DNA from: Lachnospiraceae bacterium
Lineage (GTDB): Bacteria; Bacillota; Clostridia; Lachnospirales; Lachnospiraceae
NCBI GenBank assembly: GCA_009911505.1
Contig: QXXL01000007.1
Coordinates: forward strand, 28,095-92,094
Direction of reading: 5' to 3'
Length of the DNA: 64,000 nucleotides
Numbering within the stretch: the first letter of the stretch is position 1; every line of letters begins with the position of its first letter. Below the pieces are notes generated by a model. The model was not told the DNA's origin. It ran no database searches and worked only from the letters and a program-made list of their open reading frames with translations. Positions 16,822 to 25,429 of the stretch are shown here, in pieces. Both the position numbers and the translations under genes were made by a program.

Positions 16822-19270
16822 AAGTAACCTCAAACTGTACAGCACCCTCCTGCATCTGAACATCTACGGTATCGCCTTTTTTAATCCCGCCCCCTAAAAT
16901 CTCTTCTGCTAAAGCATCCTCTATTGTATTTTGGATTTTACGCCGCAAGGGCCTCGCCCCATACTTGGGATCGAATGCGTTTTCCACAATATATTCTTTT
17001 ACAGAATCCTTTACACAAAGCGTAATACCCATCTGGCTTTTGCACCGCAAAACCAGGTTTTCGGACAACAGGGATACGATTTTTTTCATATCTGCTTTGT
17101 CCAATGCACGGAATACAATTGTCTCGTCAATGCGGTTCAAAAACTCAGGCTTAAAAATACGCCTAACCTCTTCCATTACGCCTTCTTTCATCCGCTCGTA
17201 GTTCTGTTTAGCATCGTCTGTCTGGCCAAACCCCAGCTTTTTGGGGGAGATGATGGCCTGTGCGCCAGCGTTTGAAGTCATAATAATCACCGTGTTCTTA
17301 AAATCTACTTTCCTCCCCTGCGCATCTGTGATATGACCGTCATCTAATACCTGCAGTAATATATTAAATACATCTGGATGCGCTTTTTCAATTTCGTCAA
17401 ATAATATTACAGAATAGGGCTTCCTGCGTACTTTCTCGCTGAGCTGCCCGCCTTCCTCATAACCTACATAGCCGGGGGGCGATCCGATCATTTTGGAAAC
17501 GCTGTGGCGTTCCATGTATTCTGACATATCTACACGGATCATCGCCTGTTCGTCTCCAAATATAGCTTCCGCCAGCGCCTTGGTGATTTCTGTCTTGCCC
17601 ACTCCGGTCGGCCCCAAAAACAGGAAAGACCCGATAGGGCGGCCTGGATCTTTTAACCCTACCCTGCCGCGGCGGATAGCCTTTGCTACGGCGGCAACTG
17701 CTTCTTCCTGGCCAATGACACGCTTATGCAGTGTTTTTTCTAAGCGGCGCAGCCTTTCGGCTTCCCCTTCTTCTAATTTTTTGACTGGGATTTTAGTCCA
17801 GCCAGAAACGATGTCAGCTATTTCCTCTGCACCCACAGCCAGCTCTTTTTTATTGGCTTCTTTTTTGTATTTTCGCAGGGATTTTGCATATTTCATCTCT
17901 GAATCACGTTTTTTGGCGCTGATACGGGAAGCCTCTTTTATATCGTCCTCACGCAGCGCAATTTCTATTTTACAATCAAACCCGCGGAGCTGCTGCTCAA
18001 GATCCATCATGTTGTCTGGCATCTGATAGCCCGCAATGCGCACCTTTGATGCCGCTTCATCCATAAGATCAATTGCCTTATCAGGAAGGAAACGGTCATT
18101 AATGTAACGGATGGATAAATCAACTGCGGCTTCAAGCCCTTCGTCTGTAATCGCCACATGGTGGTGGGCTTCATAATGCCCGCGAAGCCCCTTTAAAATC
18201 TCGATGGCATGAGCCCGGTCCGGCTCATCTATCGTTACAGGCTGGAACCTGCGCTCTAATGCCGCATCTTTTTCAATATATTTGCGGTACTCAGCAATAG
18301 TTGTCGCTCCAATCAGCTGGATTTCACCACGTGCAAGGGAAGGCTTTAAAATATTAGACGCATCAATGGCGCCTTCGGCGCCCCCCGCACCAATAATAGT
18401 ATGGATTTCATCAATAAATAACAGGATATTCCCCGCCTGTACGACCTCATGAATTACTTTTTTAATCCGCTCTTCAAATTCACCACGGTATTTTGAGCCT
18501 GCTATCATACCCGAAAGATCCAGCGTAACAACCCGCTTGTCAAGCACAGTGTCTGGCACTAAGCCCATAACAATGCGCTGCGCTAAACCTTCCGCAATTG
18601 CCGTCTTACCGACACCGGGTTCCCCAATCAAACAAGGGTTATTTTTACTACGCCTGCTTAAAATCTGGATGACACGCTGGATTTCTTCATTCCTGCCAAT
18701 CACCGGATCGAGCTCGCCGCTTTTGGCAAGCCCTGTCAAATCTCTGGCATACTGGTCTAGCATAGGGGTATTAGCTGAGCTTTTGCGTTTGCTTGGCTTA
18801 CCGTTCACAAAATCCTCACGGTACAAGCTGCTGTCTTCCCCCATCGCAACTAAAGTATCCACGTACAGCTTCTGCAAATTGACGCTTAACGTGGTCAAAA
18901 GCCTGGATGCTGCACATTCGGTTTCTTTTATCATCGCAAGCAAAAAATGCTCCGTCCCAATTTCCCGGCTTGCAAACCTGTCTGCTTCCCGTCCGGCATT
19001 TTCTATAATTTGTTCCGACCGTGGCGTCCATCCGTCCATATCTGCTACCATCGTATCTCCGGACGGGGCAATCAGGCTTTGGATCAAATCCGTTACCTGT
19101 TCTTTATAAACCTTATTATCGATTAAAACCTTAGCCGCAACACCCGTTCCTTCCTTAAGCAGCCCAAGCAGCATATGCTCCGTCCCTATATAATTATGCT
19201 GCATTGCCCTCGCTGCCTTTTCCGCCAGTTTCATCGCTTTTAGCGCTTTACTTGTGAATGATTTCTGCAT
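16820..19270 (-). CDS. clpC: ATP-dependent Clp protease ATP-binding subunit ClpC
   Basis: An 816-residue class I Hsp100 unfoldase. The order is a Clp N-terminal repeat domain (1-145), AAA module 1 with Walker [10 protein letters not shown] at 216-224, a short middle domain with a UVR-like segment (about 410-450), and AAA module 2 with GPTGVGKTE near 550 and the C-terminal ClpB D2-small domain. With ClpP it degrades misfolded or tagged proteins. Usual partners ctsR, mcsA and mcsB are absent; instead a cohesin-domain membrane protein gene lies 23 bases upstream. ATG behind AAGGTGG. Confidence 0.95.
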   Translation of the reverse strand: MQKSFTSKALKAMKLAEKAARAMQHNYIGTEHMLLGLLKEGTGVAAKVLIDNKVYKEQVTDLIQSLIAPSGDTMVADMDGWTPRSEQIIENAGREADRFASREIGTEHFLLAMIKETECAASRLLTTLSVNLQKLYVDTLVAMGEDSSLYREDFVNGKPSKRKSSANTPMLDQYARDLTGLAKSGELDPVIGRNEEIQRVIQILSRRSKNNPCLIGEPGVGKTAIAEGLAQRIVMGLVPDTVLDKRVVTLDLSGMIAGSKYRGEFEERIKKVIHEVVQAGNILLFIDEIHTIIGAGGAEGAIDASNILKPSLARGEIQLIGATTIAEYRKYIEKDAALERRFQPVTIDEPDRAHAIEILKGLRGHYEAHHHVAITDEGLEAAVDLSIRYINDRFLPDKAIDLMDEAASKVRIAGYQMPDNMMDLEQQLRGFDCKIEIALREDDIKEASRISAKKRDSEMKYAKSLRKYKKEANKKELAVGAEEIADIVSGWTKIPVKKLEEGEAERLRRLEKTLHKRVIGQEEAVAAVAKAIRRGRVGLKDPGRPIGSFLFLGPTGVGKTEITKALAEAIFGDEQAMIRVDMSEYMERHSVSKMIGSPPGYVGYEEGGQLSEKVRRKPYSVILFDEIEKAHPDVFNILLQVLDDGHITDAQGRKVDFKNTVIIMTSNAGAQAIISPKKLGFGQTDDAKQNYERMKEGVMEEVRRIFKPEFLNRIDETIVFRALDKADMKKIVSLLSENLVLRCKSQMGITLCVKDSVKEYIVENAFDPKYGARPLRRKIQNTIEDALAEEILGGGIKKGDTVDVQMQEGAVQFEVT

Positions 19271-19293
19271 AGTTCCACCTTTTTATTTTTATT

Positions 19294-21129
19294 TTAGTTT
19301 AAATCTAAAAATTCTATGTCCTCATCTTCCGTGTCCTTCTTTTTCGCCCGGATTGGAGCCACATCTATATATTCCTGCCTGGCTTCCTTTTCTTTCTTTT
19401 TCCTGCTGCTTATAATCTCTGGATCTTCTTCAAATTCGTCTATAATATCCCTGTCATCCGCGTCATAAAAGCCCTGCCCGTCTTCCGGCTCTTCTGCCAC
19501 GGCATACTCCTTTGCCCTACCCACATTTTTGGTCTTGTTTTTCTTTTTTGTACGCGTTTTTTTAGTGCGGCTTTTCCTGCCTAGCTTTTCTTCCTCATGA
19601 TAGGATGCGCCTTCATCCAGCTTTAGCTCCCTGACCTTTAAAATAAAGTTAACCACCAAAAGCAGCAGCACTACAGAGACAAAGATAAGCGCCCCAATCA
19701 GTCTCCTGTCCCTTGTCCTAACATCGTCATAACGCTCATCCAGTTCATTATAGGACTTAAGAAGCATATCATAATTTTTCCCGGTATCAGCAGGAATAAT
19801 GGCATCCTGGTTGAACCTCTGGTATGTGCCCTGCTTCGCATCGTACTGGTACCATCCTGACACACCGGTATCGTCCATCCCATAAAAAAGGTAAAAATCA
19901 GACTCTGCATTGTATGCAGCCTCTTCTTCCGGATTGTCAAATTTGACAATTTCTTTATCGGCAGGGCCAGCAAACTGATATGCAGAAACCGTAGCCCAGT
20001 CGCCAACCGCTACACTTGCCTCTTTGTAATTATCCGGCGGGATAGCCGCATTAGGCACTACCATCAGAATAATATAATGATCGCCGCTGTTTAATCGTAC
20101 ATAAGGAAAAAATTTATCACGATCGGCATCATATACAAAAAACCTGCTCTCCCCCGCATCATTAACGAGATAGTACATTCCTAGATGGCCATGCTGAAAA
20201 GAAATCCCCTTATACGGTTTACCCTTGTATTCAAAATCAGCCCTCTCAAAGCCAGCGGGAATATCCTCATCACTAAATTCTTCCGAAATCCGGTACGAAG
20301 CGCCGTCAATCGTAATACTGTCACCAGAGCCGTCTGTCGTACTGTTTTCACCAGCTTGCGCTTCCTGCCCCTCTGTTTTTTCAGAAGAAGCAGGCGGTAT
20401 ATCTGTGGATGCGGGAGTGCTGCCCTCCCCCTTAGATACCGTGATTTTGTAGGCAGCTTCAGTTCCGTTTTCTGCTTTAACTAAAACAGTAATAACATTC
20501 TTGCCTCTTTTTAAATCCTTATTGCCGCTTATAGATTCTATGGTGGCCTTACTATTGGATGTCACTGCATCTACACTAATTTCACTGACGTCCCCAGCAA
20601 CCTGCGCTGTATACTCCGTAACGCTCCCTTTAAAAGCCGGCGAAAGCGCCCCAGGTGAAATCTTAAGCGAAGACAGGGAATTATCGCCTGATTTGACCGA
20701 ATTAGCATCCGCCCCCTCATCATCCGGGGATGTTTCAGCCCCGCCTGTTACATTAATATGGGTTCCTGCTGCTGTTAAAGCCGCCCCTTCCGCTTTTACA
20801 TATGCGTCGCCAGATGCGATAGCTTTAAACTTTATGCTGACATCTGATCCGGCCGCAGTTATTTTACCGTTGCCGTACCCAGCATCAGAATCAGAACTAC
20901 TGATATATTCTAACAGCGAGGTGTCATAGGTAATGTTCATGTCTGCAATTACATCTTCGTTATTGGCATTAACAGCATAAACGGTGACAGTAACGGTATC
21001 GCCTGTTTTCACCGTACCAGACGATACAGCAACAGAAAGCCTGCCTGCCGCAAATACGCAGGTAGAGCCCCAAAGCAAAACCAAGCAGCCTGTTAAAAAT
21101 GCTATAATATGTTTGCACTTATGATTCAT
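19294..21129 (-). CDS. Cohesin-domain and cadherin-like-domain membrane protein
   Basis: A 611-residue surface protein: signal peptide (1-28, ending VFAAG), cohesin-like beta-sandwich (about 30-130), cadherin-like beta-sandwich (about 150-233, opening LSSLKISPGALSP), a Ser/Thr/Gly linker, an extracellular region of unknown fold (about 270-460), one transmembrane helix (about 475-497) and a charged cytoplasmic tail rich in Lys/Arg and Asp/Glu. The outward domains suggest protein or carbohydrate binding; no cellulosome dockerin is seen here. ATG behind GGAGGG with a strong promoter 95 bases upstream. Probably co-transcribed with clpC. Confidence 0.78.
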   Translation of the reverse strand: MNHKCKHIIAFLTGCLVLLWGSTCVFAAGRLSVAVSSGTVKTGDTVTVTVYAVNANNEDVIADMNITYDTSLLEYISSSDSDAGYGNGKITAAGSDVSIKFKAIASGDAYVKAEGAALTAAGTHINVTGGAETSPDDEGADANSVKSGDNSLSSLKISPGALSPAFKGSVTEYTAQVAGDVSEISVDAVTSNSKATIESISGNKDLKRGKNVITVLVKAENGTEAAYKITVSKGEGSTPASTDIPPASSEKTEGQEAQAGENSTTDGSGDSITIDGASYRISEEFSDEDIPAGFERADFEYKGKPYKGISFQHGHLGMYYLVNDAGESRFFVYDADRDKFFPYVRLNSGDHYIILMVVPNAAIPPDNYKEASVAVGDWATVSAYQFAGPADKEIVKFDNPEEEAAYNAESDFYLFYGMDDTGVSGWYQYDAKQGTYQRFNQDAIIPADTGKNYDMLLKSYNELDERYDDVRTRDRRLIGALIFVSVVLLLLVVNFILKVRELKLDEGASYHEEEKLGRKSRTKKTRTKKKNKTKNVGRAKEYAVAEEPEDGQGFYDADDRDIIDEFEEDPEIISSRKKKEKEARQEYIDVAPIRAKKKDTEDEDIEFLDLN

Positions 21130-21223
21130 GTTTCCCTCCGTTCTGTGTATAGTATGAAATACACATTTATATAGGAATATTTTATCCTATCTGTTTTTTT
21201 TAAATCCGTGTTGCAGCATTATT

Positions 21224-21252
21224 ATTATAGGAAATGAAGGAAAACACGTCAA
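21224..21252 (-). promoter_or_regulatory. Sigma-A promoter of the cohesin-domain gene and clpC
   Basis: Minus-strand TTGACG (21247-21252) and TATAAT (21224-21229) are exactly 17 bases apart. This is one of the best promoter matches in the window. No CtsR-type heptad repeats are seen around it. Confidence 0.75.
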
Positions 21253-21356
21253 CCTTATTTACGGAAAATTAACATAAAAAATCGGCATATAGGAAAGAAA
21301 AGTTTTTATTCCTTTCATATCAGTATTTTGTTTTGGCTTATACCTTTTGAGCGTCT

Positions 21357-21610
21357 TAGAGCGTGTTGAAAAATGACGGCGAAATGTAGAAAGTGGGTGG
21401 CTAAGGGTTCGTCAAATAAAACATACACTTTAACAACAACATAAAAACCTTATTTAAACAACATACACCCCCATTGATAATGAAACACAAATAATTCTTA
21501 CACCAATAAAACTTCTATTCAAACTCCAAAAAATATCGGAGCAAATCCGCTATTTACACAGATTTGCTCCGATTAATACATCCGCCAGAAAGCTTTTTTC
21601 AAACACACTC
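21357..21610. mobile_element. MITE-like element bounded by inverted repeats
   Basis: A 254-base non-coding stretch starts with TAGAGCGTGTTGAAAAAT and ends with the inverse of GAGTGTGTTTGAAAAAA. The ends match the dispersed repeats at 9644 and 63776. It contains the terminator hairpin of the DUF5722 gene. There is no transposase and I could not identify a target-site duplication, so the label is tentative. The rest of the 527-base gap (21130-21356 and 21611-21656) holds only the promoter above and no gene. Confidence 0.4.
21526..21571 (-). terminator. Rho-independent terminator of the DUF5722 gene
   Basis: Perfect 11-base stem CGGAGCAAATC (21537-21547) / GATTTGCTCCG (21561-21571), loop of 13. 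On the minus strand the stem is followed by ATATTTTTTGG. It lies about 85 bases after the stop codon. Confidence 0.8.
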
Positions 21611-21656
21611 CCGTCTTTCAATCCGCTTTCGTCCTGGCTCAAGCTATAGTTTCAGG

Positions 21657-24449
21657 TTATATCTCTGTTTCTACTTCTGCTTCTGTTTTTGCCTTCATTT
21701 CCCTCCCTGTTTCAGTACCTATATCTGCTTCTGTTCCTGTCTCTGTTTCCGATTCTGTCCCTGCTTCAGTTTCCGTTCCTGCCTCTGTTTCCGTTTCCAT
21801 TTCAGTTTCTGTTCCTGTCTCTGTTTCCGCCTCTGTCCCTGCTTCAGTTTCCGTTGCTGCCTCTGTCTCTGTTTCTGTCCCTGCTTCAGTTTCCGTTCCT
21901 GCCTCTGTTTCTGTCTCCGTTTCATCTTCTATCTCTGTTTCCGTCTCCGAATCCACAGCAGCCGCATCCTCCTGCGATATGCCCACTGGCTGGACAGGGG
22001 CACTAATTACGACTTCAACCACATTTGAGTACTTGCTAAATGTCGTATTCCCAAAATCGGCCCGTACGCGGAAGCAATACGTTTCCCCAACTGCAAATTC
22101 GATTTTCTGGCCGGCAGCGTCAGTATATTGGCTGCATTCGTATGTAAGCGCATTCAAGGTTTTCGTACGCACATAGCTTCCTGCTGCTTTTGGTGTACAA
22201 TATACCCGGTAACGCTCCGTATCCAGCCATTTTGTCCAATTCAGCACCACTTTACCGTCTACAACGCTCGCCGTAAGCTGAATACGGGCCATCTGCGCAG
22301 TGATACCGGAAAATTCACCATAATAATTCAAGCCATTTTGTGCAACAAACGCACGCACCTTATAATAATATGTCATCCCGGATACAGTGTCGCTGTCTTT
22401 ATATGAGCCCTTATCTCCTGCCACCGCTGCAAGCAGGGTATATGCGCCATTTTCTTCTGTCGAACGGTAAATTTCAAAGCCTGATACATCAGACATTTTT
22501 TTCCAGGCAATCTTAATCACGTTTCCGTCCACTTCGCAGTTGTCTTCATTTAATACCACCTGGGCCGCGGTCACCGTCCCCCATGCGCCATCAGAAAACT
22601 CTCCATATAGCCGTTTACCTGGCGCATCCTTGAACATACGCACCTGATACATGTGCGTGGAGCCCGTAACTAATTTTTTATCCGTAAAGGACACTGTAGA
22701 ATTGCCGGTAACCGTTGCTATAATACTCCCGTCACGGAATACTTCATAACCATCCCCGGTATTCATTTTTTCCCATGTAACGGTAAGCGATGTTGATGAT
22801 GCGGGTGTAATTGACTGCACTGCACCTTTCTTTAGTTTGGAGGCTTTTTTGGTAAAATTGGCCTTTTTGTGGCCGCTGATTTTATTCCATTTTTTCAAGT
22901 TCGTATATTTTAAAAGCGGATCCGTAAATGTAAACGACTCTTTAGAATCAATATACTGGAATACGCTCCAAATCAGCCTTTTACTATGCCAGTTGTCGCA
23001 AAGCCCCCAGTGATAGCCGCTTTTCATTTCTTCCGGATGATCAAACTCCCTGCCATAAATAAATGCCTCAATCCGGCTGTTGCCCTCGCTGATATAATAA
23101 GCATAGGCATAGGCAGCCGCCTGTACCTCCTGCCCTTTGCTGGAATTAAAAGACTGCTCGGAAAGCATCACCGTACAATCCTTGCCAAACCTGTTCTTTG
23201 CATAGCTGGTCAGCACTTTTATGTTTTTGAAATTGATAATCGGCGAATTCTTAGAATTTGTCGCCTGGGTATCGTCCCAAAATACTGGATCAGACATCCC
23301 CTGGGGATATGCATGGAACGCAATCTGGAAACTGATTGTACCCTGTGCTTTTATTTTTTCGTAAAATTTATCAACCGTACCCCTTGCGCCAAAGTACTGC
23401 TTTCCTTTTCCGTCCAAATCACGGGTCCAGTTATTGTCCAAACTGATATATACTTTGGAATGCTTACTGACGCTTCTTACGGCGTTATAGCATATCCTAA
23501 ATGCCCTCGCATAATTTGCCATATAGGCGTCCAGGCTTTTACCGCCTCCATAATTCCATATAGCTGCGCTGTTTACCTCATTTCCCAATATCCAGCCGCA
23601 GACCAGGTTCTCTTTTGTCCCATACCGCATGGCGAGATAAGTCATAACTGCCTCAAACGTACGGCAGCCTGCTGCAGATGTTGTTTTAAAAGAAGAAAAT
23701 TTGGTATACGAATTACCTCCGAACTGCATAGAGGACGTGCCGCTTGAAGCAGGATCCTTTGGCAAAAGCAAAATGATACTTACCCTTACACCAGCTGCAT
23801 TATAAGCCTGTACCTGTTCGTCATTGCGCTGTAGCTGATCTGCATCAAAATAATATTTTTTGCCCTTATATGTAAATTCTGTTTTATTGGCTGCATTATT
23901 ATTCAAAAGAGAGTTTAACGTCCAGTTAATCACCGCATGCTGTGTCCCAATCTCTAAGGAGTCAGAAAGCTCTTCAACCTGCAGGCCTTTCTTGGAAGAT
24001 GCCGTTGGGCCTTTACCTGTATATACCGCAAGCACTTCCGGGTTTGTGATATACCGTGCGTCACTGACAATGGTATATTTATTATTCTTTTTATATGCCA
24101 CTACAAACTTCTTATAAAGCATAGAGTTTTTGTAATTGGCTTTAAACGTTACCTTCCCCTTTTTTGCTTTCACTGATGCAATTGGTTTTATGCTTTTATT
24201 CCCGCTCTCGGACACATTCGCATTTAGGGCAAGCAAATATAGTTTATTGCCCATCCCAGATGTTTTAGACTTTACCTTCGCCTTTACGGTGATCTTAGTG
24301 CCCTTAGCGTTTAATTTACAGGAAGTTACCGAGACCTGTTGCGCCGCCTGTATTGCCTGCGGCTTTACTGCCGCAGACAAAATCATAACCAGCAGCAAAA
24401 ACACCGCTGCTTTCCATATACATCTGCTGCTGTCATTTTTCATTCGCAT
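21657..24449 (-). CDS. Secreted DUF5722 glycoside-hydrolase-like protein with FN3 domains and Thr/Glu repeat tail
   Basis: A 930-residue secreted protein. Signal peptide (1-35), a short beta domain (about 40-140), then a DUF5722-type TIM-barrel-like region (about 150-540) with Glu candidates for acid/base in GWILGNEVN and nucleophile in VMLSEQSFN, the spacing expected of clan-A glycosidases. Three fibronectin type III domains follow (about 560-835). The C-terminal 90 residues are an imperfect repeat of TETEAG-like units with no LPxTG or membrane anchor. It ends the polysaccharide locus, so a role in trimming or remodelling glycan is plausible but inferred. ATG behind GAGAGG. Confidence 0.78.
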   Translation of the reverse strand: MRMKNDSSRCIWKAAVFLLLVMILSAAVKPQAIQAAQQVSVTSCKLNAKGTKITVKAKVKSKTSGMGNKLYLLALNANVSESGNKSIKPIASVKAKKGKVTFKANYKNSMLYKKFVVAYKKNNKYTIVSDARYITNPEVLAVYTGKGPTASSKKGLQVEELSDSLEIGTQHAVINWTLNSLLNNNAANKTEFTYKGKKYYFDADQLQRNDEQVQAYNAAGVRVSIILLLPKDPASSGTSSMQFGGNSYTKFSSFKTTSAAGCRTFEAVMTYLAMRYGTKENLVCGWILGNEVNSAAIWNYGGGKSLDAYMANYARAFRICYNAVRSVSKHSKVYISLDNNWTRDLDGKGKQYFGARGTVDKFYEKIKAQGTISFQIAFHAYPQGMSDPVFWDDTQATNSKNSPIINFKNIKVLTSYAKNRFGKDCTVMLSEQSFNSSKGQEVQAAAYAYAYYISEGNSRIEAFIYGREFDHPEEMKSGYHWGLCDNWHSKRLIWSVFQYIDSKESFTFTDPLLKYTNLKKWNKISGHKKANFTKKASKLKKGAVQSITPASSTSLTVTWEKMNTGDGYEVFRDGSIIATVTGNSTVSFTDKKLVTGSTHMYQVRMFKDAPGKRLYGEFSDGAWGTVTAAQVVLNEDNCEVDGNVIKIAWKKMSDVSGFEIYRSTEENGAYTLLAAVAGDKGSYKDSDTVSGMTYYYKVRAFVAQNGLNYYGEFSGITAQMARIQLTASVVDGKVVLNWTKWLDTERYRVYCTPKAAGSYVRTKTLNALTYECSQYTDAAGQKIEFAVGETYCFRVRADFGNTTFSKYSNVVEVVISAPVQPVGISQEDAAAVDSETETEIEDETETETEAGTETEAGTETETEAATETEAGTEAETETGTETEMETETEAGTETEAGTESETETGTEADIGTETGREMKAKTEAEVETEI
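21665..21950. repeat. Degenerate short tandem repeat, strongly strand-biased
   Basis: About 285 bases coding the Thr/Glu tail of the DUF5722 protein. The plus strand is almost all pyrimidine with regular G interruptions (units such as TCTGTTTC, CTGCTTCAG), so the minus strand is purine-rich. It is an in-frame array of 6-base multiples that could expand or contract without a frameshift. Confidence 0.75.
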
Positions 24450-24476
24450 ATTCCGTCCTCTCCTTCACGATGTAAT

Positions 24477-25397
24477 TTAAAACAATTTCTCTTTGTAAAT
24501 CCCCCGCTTTATTAATTCCTGGATAGCTACCATTACGCTCTCCCTGTCTTCCTGGTAAGTCACGCCAAACCATTTGTCTTTTGTTTCTAAAACTTTTACT
24601 TTTGCCCTCCCACCTTGAATCAGGCTGTCAATAATCCGCGGCAGCAAATATTCCGACTTTACATCCCCTGGCTTTAGCCCGGATAAAAAGCGCGCAAAAC
24701 CGCCCTCAAGCTCGTCTAAAAACTCTGGCTGAAGCCCCCACATATTCATGGATACATGCTGTGTAGCATTTAATATGTTTTCTGTACCGTCTTCTTCCCT
24801 TGCACTTAATACGCCGTTTTCAAACCGGATATCGTATGTTTCCGTTACTTTCTGCAGCATGCCTCCGCCGTTAACCTCACAGATCCCCCTTGTCACGCCG
24901 CCGTTTTCACTTAACGTATTATTTAATATAAACCCTGCCATGCAGATGTCATGTATCCCTGGCGGCGTATTGGTTCCGGCTGTCAGGTAATCATGCAGCC
25001 TCACAAACGCTTCTTTGCCGTAATAGTCATCCGCATTGATAACTACAAACGGGTTCTCCACCTGCCCTCTGGCCGCAAGCACCGCCTGCCCTGTGCCCCA
25101 TGGCTTTTTGCGCCCTTGCGATACCTCAAAGCCCTCCGGCAGCGCATTAAGCTCCTGGAATGCGTATTTTACCGGAATGATTTTTTCAATCCGGTTGCCG
25201 ATTACCTCTTTAAAATCCTTTTCCAGATCATGGCGGATGATAAATACCACCTCGTCAAAGCCTGCTTCCATTGCATCATAAATGGAGTAATCCATCAGGA
25301 TTTCCCCGCCCGGCCCTACCGGGGCAAGCTGCTTAATCCCTTCGCCAAACCGGGTGCCAAGGCCTGCCGCCATAATCATTAGTGTTGTTTTTGCCAT
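24477..25397 (-). CDS. Sugar-phosphate nucleotidyltransferase family protein
   Basis: A 306-residue NTP-transferase. The N-terminal nucleotide-binding motif MAAGLGTRFG is at residues 9-18, with the metal-binding Asp in VVINADDYYGKEA. It should couple a sugar 1-phosphate to a nucleotide, but the nucleotide and sugar are not evident. ATG behind GGGAGG, 32 bases after the LtaS-like gene and 27 before the DUF5722 gene, so all three probably share a transcript. It differs clearly from the HddC-type enzyme at 38 kb. Confidence 0.85.
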   Translation of the reverse strand: MAKTTLMIMAAGLGTRFGEGIKQLAPVGPGGEILMDYSIYDAMEAGFDEVVFIIRHDLEKDFKEVIGNRIEKIIPVKYAFQELNALPEGFEVSQGRKKPWGTGQAVLAARGQVENPFVVINADDYYGKEAFVRLHDYLTAGTNTPPGIHDICMAGFILNNTLSENGGVTRGICEVNGGGMLQKVTETYDIRFENGVLSAREEDGTENILNATQHVSMNMWGLQPEFLDELEGGFARFLSGLKPGDVKSEYLLPRIIDSLIQGGRAKVKVLETKDKWFGVTYQEDRESVMVAIQELIKRGIYKEKLF

Positions 25398-25429
25398 GTG
25401 TACCTCCCTTTTATTCCAACATACTTATA

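Noticed and set aside
21665..21950. Possible CRISPR array or intergenic tandem repeat
   Set aside because: The repeat units are 6-18 bases with no unique spacers and are in frame within the DUF5722 protein tail.
22986..23747. Plus-strand ORF of 253 codons
   Set aside because: Antisense to the DUF5722 barrel region, with unnatural composition; no start signal.
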